Origin: Paragemmobacter amnigenus | GTDB taxonomy: Bacteria; Pseudomonadota; Alphaproteobacteria; Rhodobacterales; Rhodobacteraceae | NCBI RefSeq assembly: GCF_009908265.2 | Contig: NZ_JAAATX020000001.1 | Location: 124,001 to 188,000, forward strand | Reading direction: 5' to 3' | Length of the DNA stretch: 64,000 nucleotides | Shown: positions 63,026 through 64,000 of the stretch, piece by piece | Layout of the letters: every line of letters begins with the position of its first letter | Position numbering within the stretch: position 1 is the first letter of the stretch | The notes under the pieces: model-generated | Seen by the model: only the letters and a program-made list of their open reading frames with translations | What the model was told of the DNA's origin: nothing | The model's database searches: none | Program-made: the position numbers and the translations under genes

Positions 63026-64000
63026 CTACCCCTTCCGCAGACGCGCGGTCACCTGCGCCATGATCGATACGGCAATCTCTGCAGGTGTCTTGGCACCGAT
63101 ATCCAGCCCTACAGGCGCGTGGATGCGGGCGATCTCCGCCTCGGAGTAACCCGCCGCCTGCAATCTCTCCACCCGTCTGGCATGGGTGCGGGTCGAGCCG
63201 AGCGCGCCAAGATAGAAGGCCCCCGATCGCAGCGCGATGCGGATCGCGGGATCGTCCAGTTTTGGGTCATGGGTCAGCGTCACGATGGCCGTGCGCGCAT
63301 CGGGCGCCAAGGCCTCCAGCGCCTCGTCGGGCCAGTCCTCGACGATCGTTTCCCCCGGAAACCGTGCGGCAGAGCCGAAGGCAGAGCGCGGGTCGATCAA
63401 GGTGCAGTCATAGCCGCAGATGCGTGCCACCTGCACCAGCGCCTGCGCGATATGGACCGCGCCCACCACGACCAGCCGCAAGGGCGGGTTGTGGATGGCG
63501 ATGAAGCGCCCGTCCTCCTCCATCCCCGACCTGTCCGACCGGAAGCGCGCATCGATCGCCCCGTCCTGCCCCGGCAGGACCAGCGACCGCGCCCAAGTCT
63601 CGGGTGCGACCGCCATGGCCACGGGGCGACGCGCCGCCCGTGCAGCGACCACCTCGGCCAGCATCGCCTCGGACAGCGCCTGTTCCCCGTCGCCCACGGG
63701 TTCGACCAGCACGCGGATCGTGCCGCCACAGGCCAGTCCCACGGCAAAGGCCGTCTCGTCGCTGACGCCGAAGGTCAGCACGCGCGACCGGCGATCCACG
63801 AGCGCCTCGAGCGCCTCGGTCACCACCGCGCCCTCGACGCAACCGCCCGAGACCGATCCCATGATCTCGCCCTCGCCCGACACGGCAAGCTGGCTGCCTG
63901 CCTGACGCGGGGCCGATCCCCATGTCTCGATCACCGTGGCCAGCACCGCCCCGCGGCCGGACCTGTGCCAGCCCAGCGCGATTTCGGGAATGCTGTCATG
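63026..64000 (-). CDS. XdhC family molybdenum-cofactor chaperone (5' end beyond window)
   Basis: The reading frame stays open to the window edge; the first 18 or so residues at the edge (HDSIPEIALGWHRSGRG) match the XdhC N-terminus, so the GTG at 63946 is not the start. Features: ETWGSAPRQAGSQLAVS, the Cys block GSVSGGCVEGAVV, CGGTIRVLVEP, and a C-terminal Rossmann domain (LVVVGAVHIAQALVQVARI, TLIDPRSAFG). XdhC binds and sulfurates the cofactor before insertion into xanthine dehydrogenase. It is followed by the molybdopterin-binding gene. Partial at its N-terminus. Confidence 0.92.
   Translation of the reverse strand, partial: HDSIPEIALGWHRSGRGAVLATVIETWGSAPRQAGSQLAVSGEGEIMGSVSGGCVEGAVVTEALEALVDRRSRVLTFGVSDETAFAVGLACGGTIRVLVEPVGDGEQALSEAMLAEVVAARAARRPVAMAVAPETWARSLVLPGQDGAIDARFRSDRSGMEEDGRFIAIHNPPLRLVVVGAVHIAQALVQVARICGYDCTLIDPRSAFGSAARFPGETIVEDWPDEALEALAPDARTAIVTLTHDPKLDDPAIRIALRSGAFYLGALGSTRTHARRVERLQAAGYSEAEIARIHAPVGLDIGAKTPAEIAVSIMAQVTARLRKG

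Overview
The window is about 64 kb of GC-rich (roughly two-thirds G+C by eye), gene-dense chromosome from an alphaproteobacterium, almost certainly Rhodobacterales (the Rhodobacter/Paracoccus/Gemmobacter group). Supporting evidence: ctrA next to sciP (DUF1153), a Usg-family gene, LpxI rather than LpxH, DUF2849 and DUF934 genes in the sulfite-reductase operon, an XdhC/molybdopterin-binding pair, Tat-exported peptide-binding proteins and many ATGA gene overlaps. I cannot name the genus. There is no phage, insertion sequence, CRISPR array, rRNA or tRNA gene that I can see; this is core chromosome.

Layout. 1-2.7 kb: acetolactate synthase ilvB-ilvN behind a complete transcription attenuator with a leader peptide. 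2.8-6.1 kb (minus): a lone PaaG-type isomerase and ccmF-ccmH for cytochrome c maturation. 6.4-8.9 kb: an Lrp-type regulator divergent from arginase and ornithine cyclodeaminase (arginine to ornithine to proline). 9-16 kb: usg, gyrA, a small unknown gene, trmFO, gluQ, hisI and a NifU-like scaffold. 16-24.5 kb: a 40-residue membrane protein, recG-ligA, the cell-cycle pair ctrA-sciP, and mnmA. 23.4-35.5 kb (minus): one long envelope and lipid operon in the order pyrH-frr-uppS-cdsA-dxr-rseP-(45-aa protein)-bamA-skp-fabZ-lpxA-lpxI-lpxB. 35.6-44 kb: miaA, an AraC regulator, and a peptide-type ABC importer whose two ATPase domains are fused. 44-52.5 kb: lytic transglycosylase, membrane-tethered LuxR-type regulator, ssb, a secreted vanadium-haloperoxidase-like enzyme paired with an FG-GAP/ASPIC protein, an Fe-S factor (DUF59), SatD-DUF3307, an A-type Fe-S carrier and tpiA. 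52.6-55 kb: an EamA transporter overlapping a cytochrome P450. 55-60.6 kb: an Lrp regulator divergent from the assimilatory sulfur operon cobA-DUF2849-cysI-cysH-DUF934, followed by fpr. 60.6-64 kb: an Ala-rich anchored protein, infC, and a molybdopterin-binding/XdhC pair running off the end.

Most genes are conserved and ordinary. What is less ordinary lies between them. Five families of short dispersed repeats fill the intergenic gaps: (R1) a palindrome with core GTAGGGCGGGGTTCACCCC, 4 copies; (R2) an AAATA(T/C)CC...GGGGG element with a G/C-rich hairpin, 5 copies; (R3) a string of four hairpins with TGCGT-type loops, 2 close copies and 2 looser relatives; (R4) a structured element of about 140 bp in 2 copies whose hairpins differ by compensatory base-pair changes; (R5) tandem 12-mers of the form CACAGNNNNCGG at 2 loci.

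Regulatory signals readable from sequence include the ilv leader, a probable AUA start codon for infC, a SatD promoter that overlaps two inverted-repeat operators and yields a leaderless mRNA, CtrA-type boxes around sciP and ctrA, and a palindromic pair of DnaA boxes upstream of the AraC gene.
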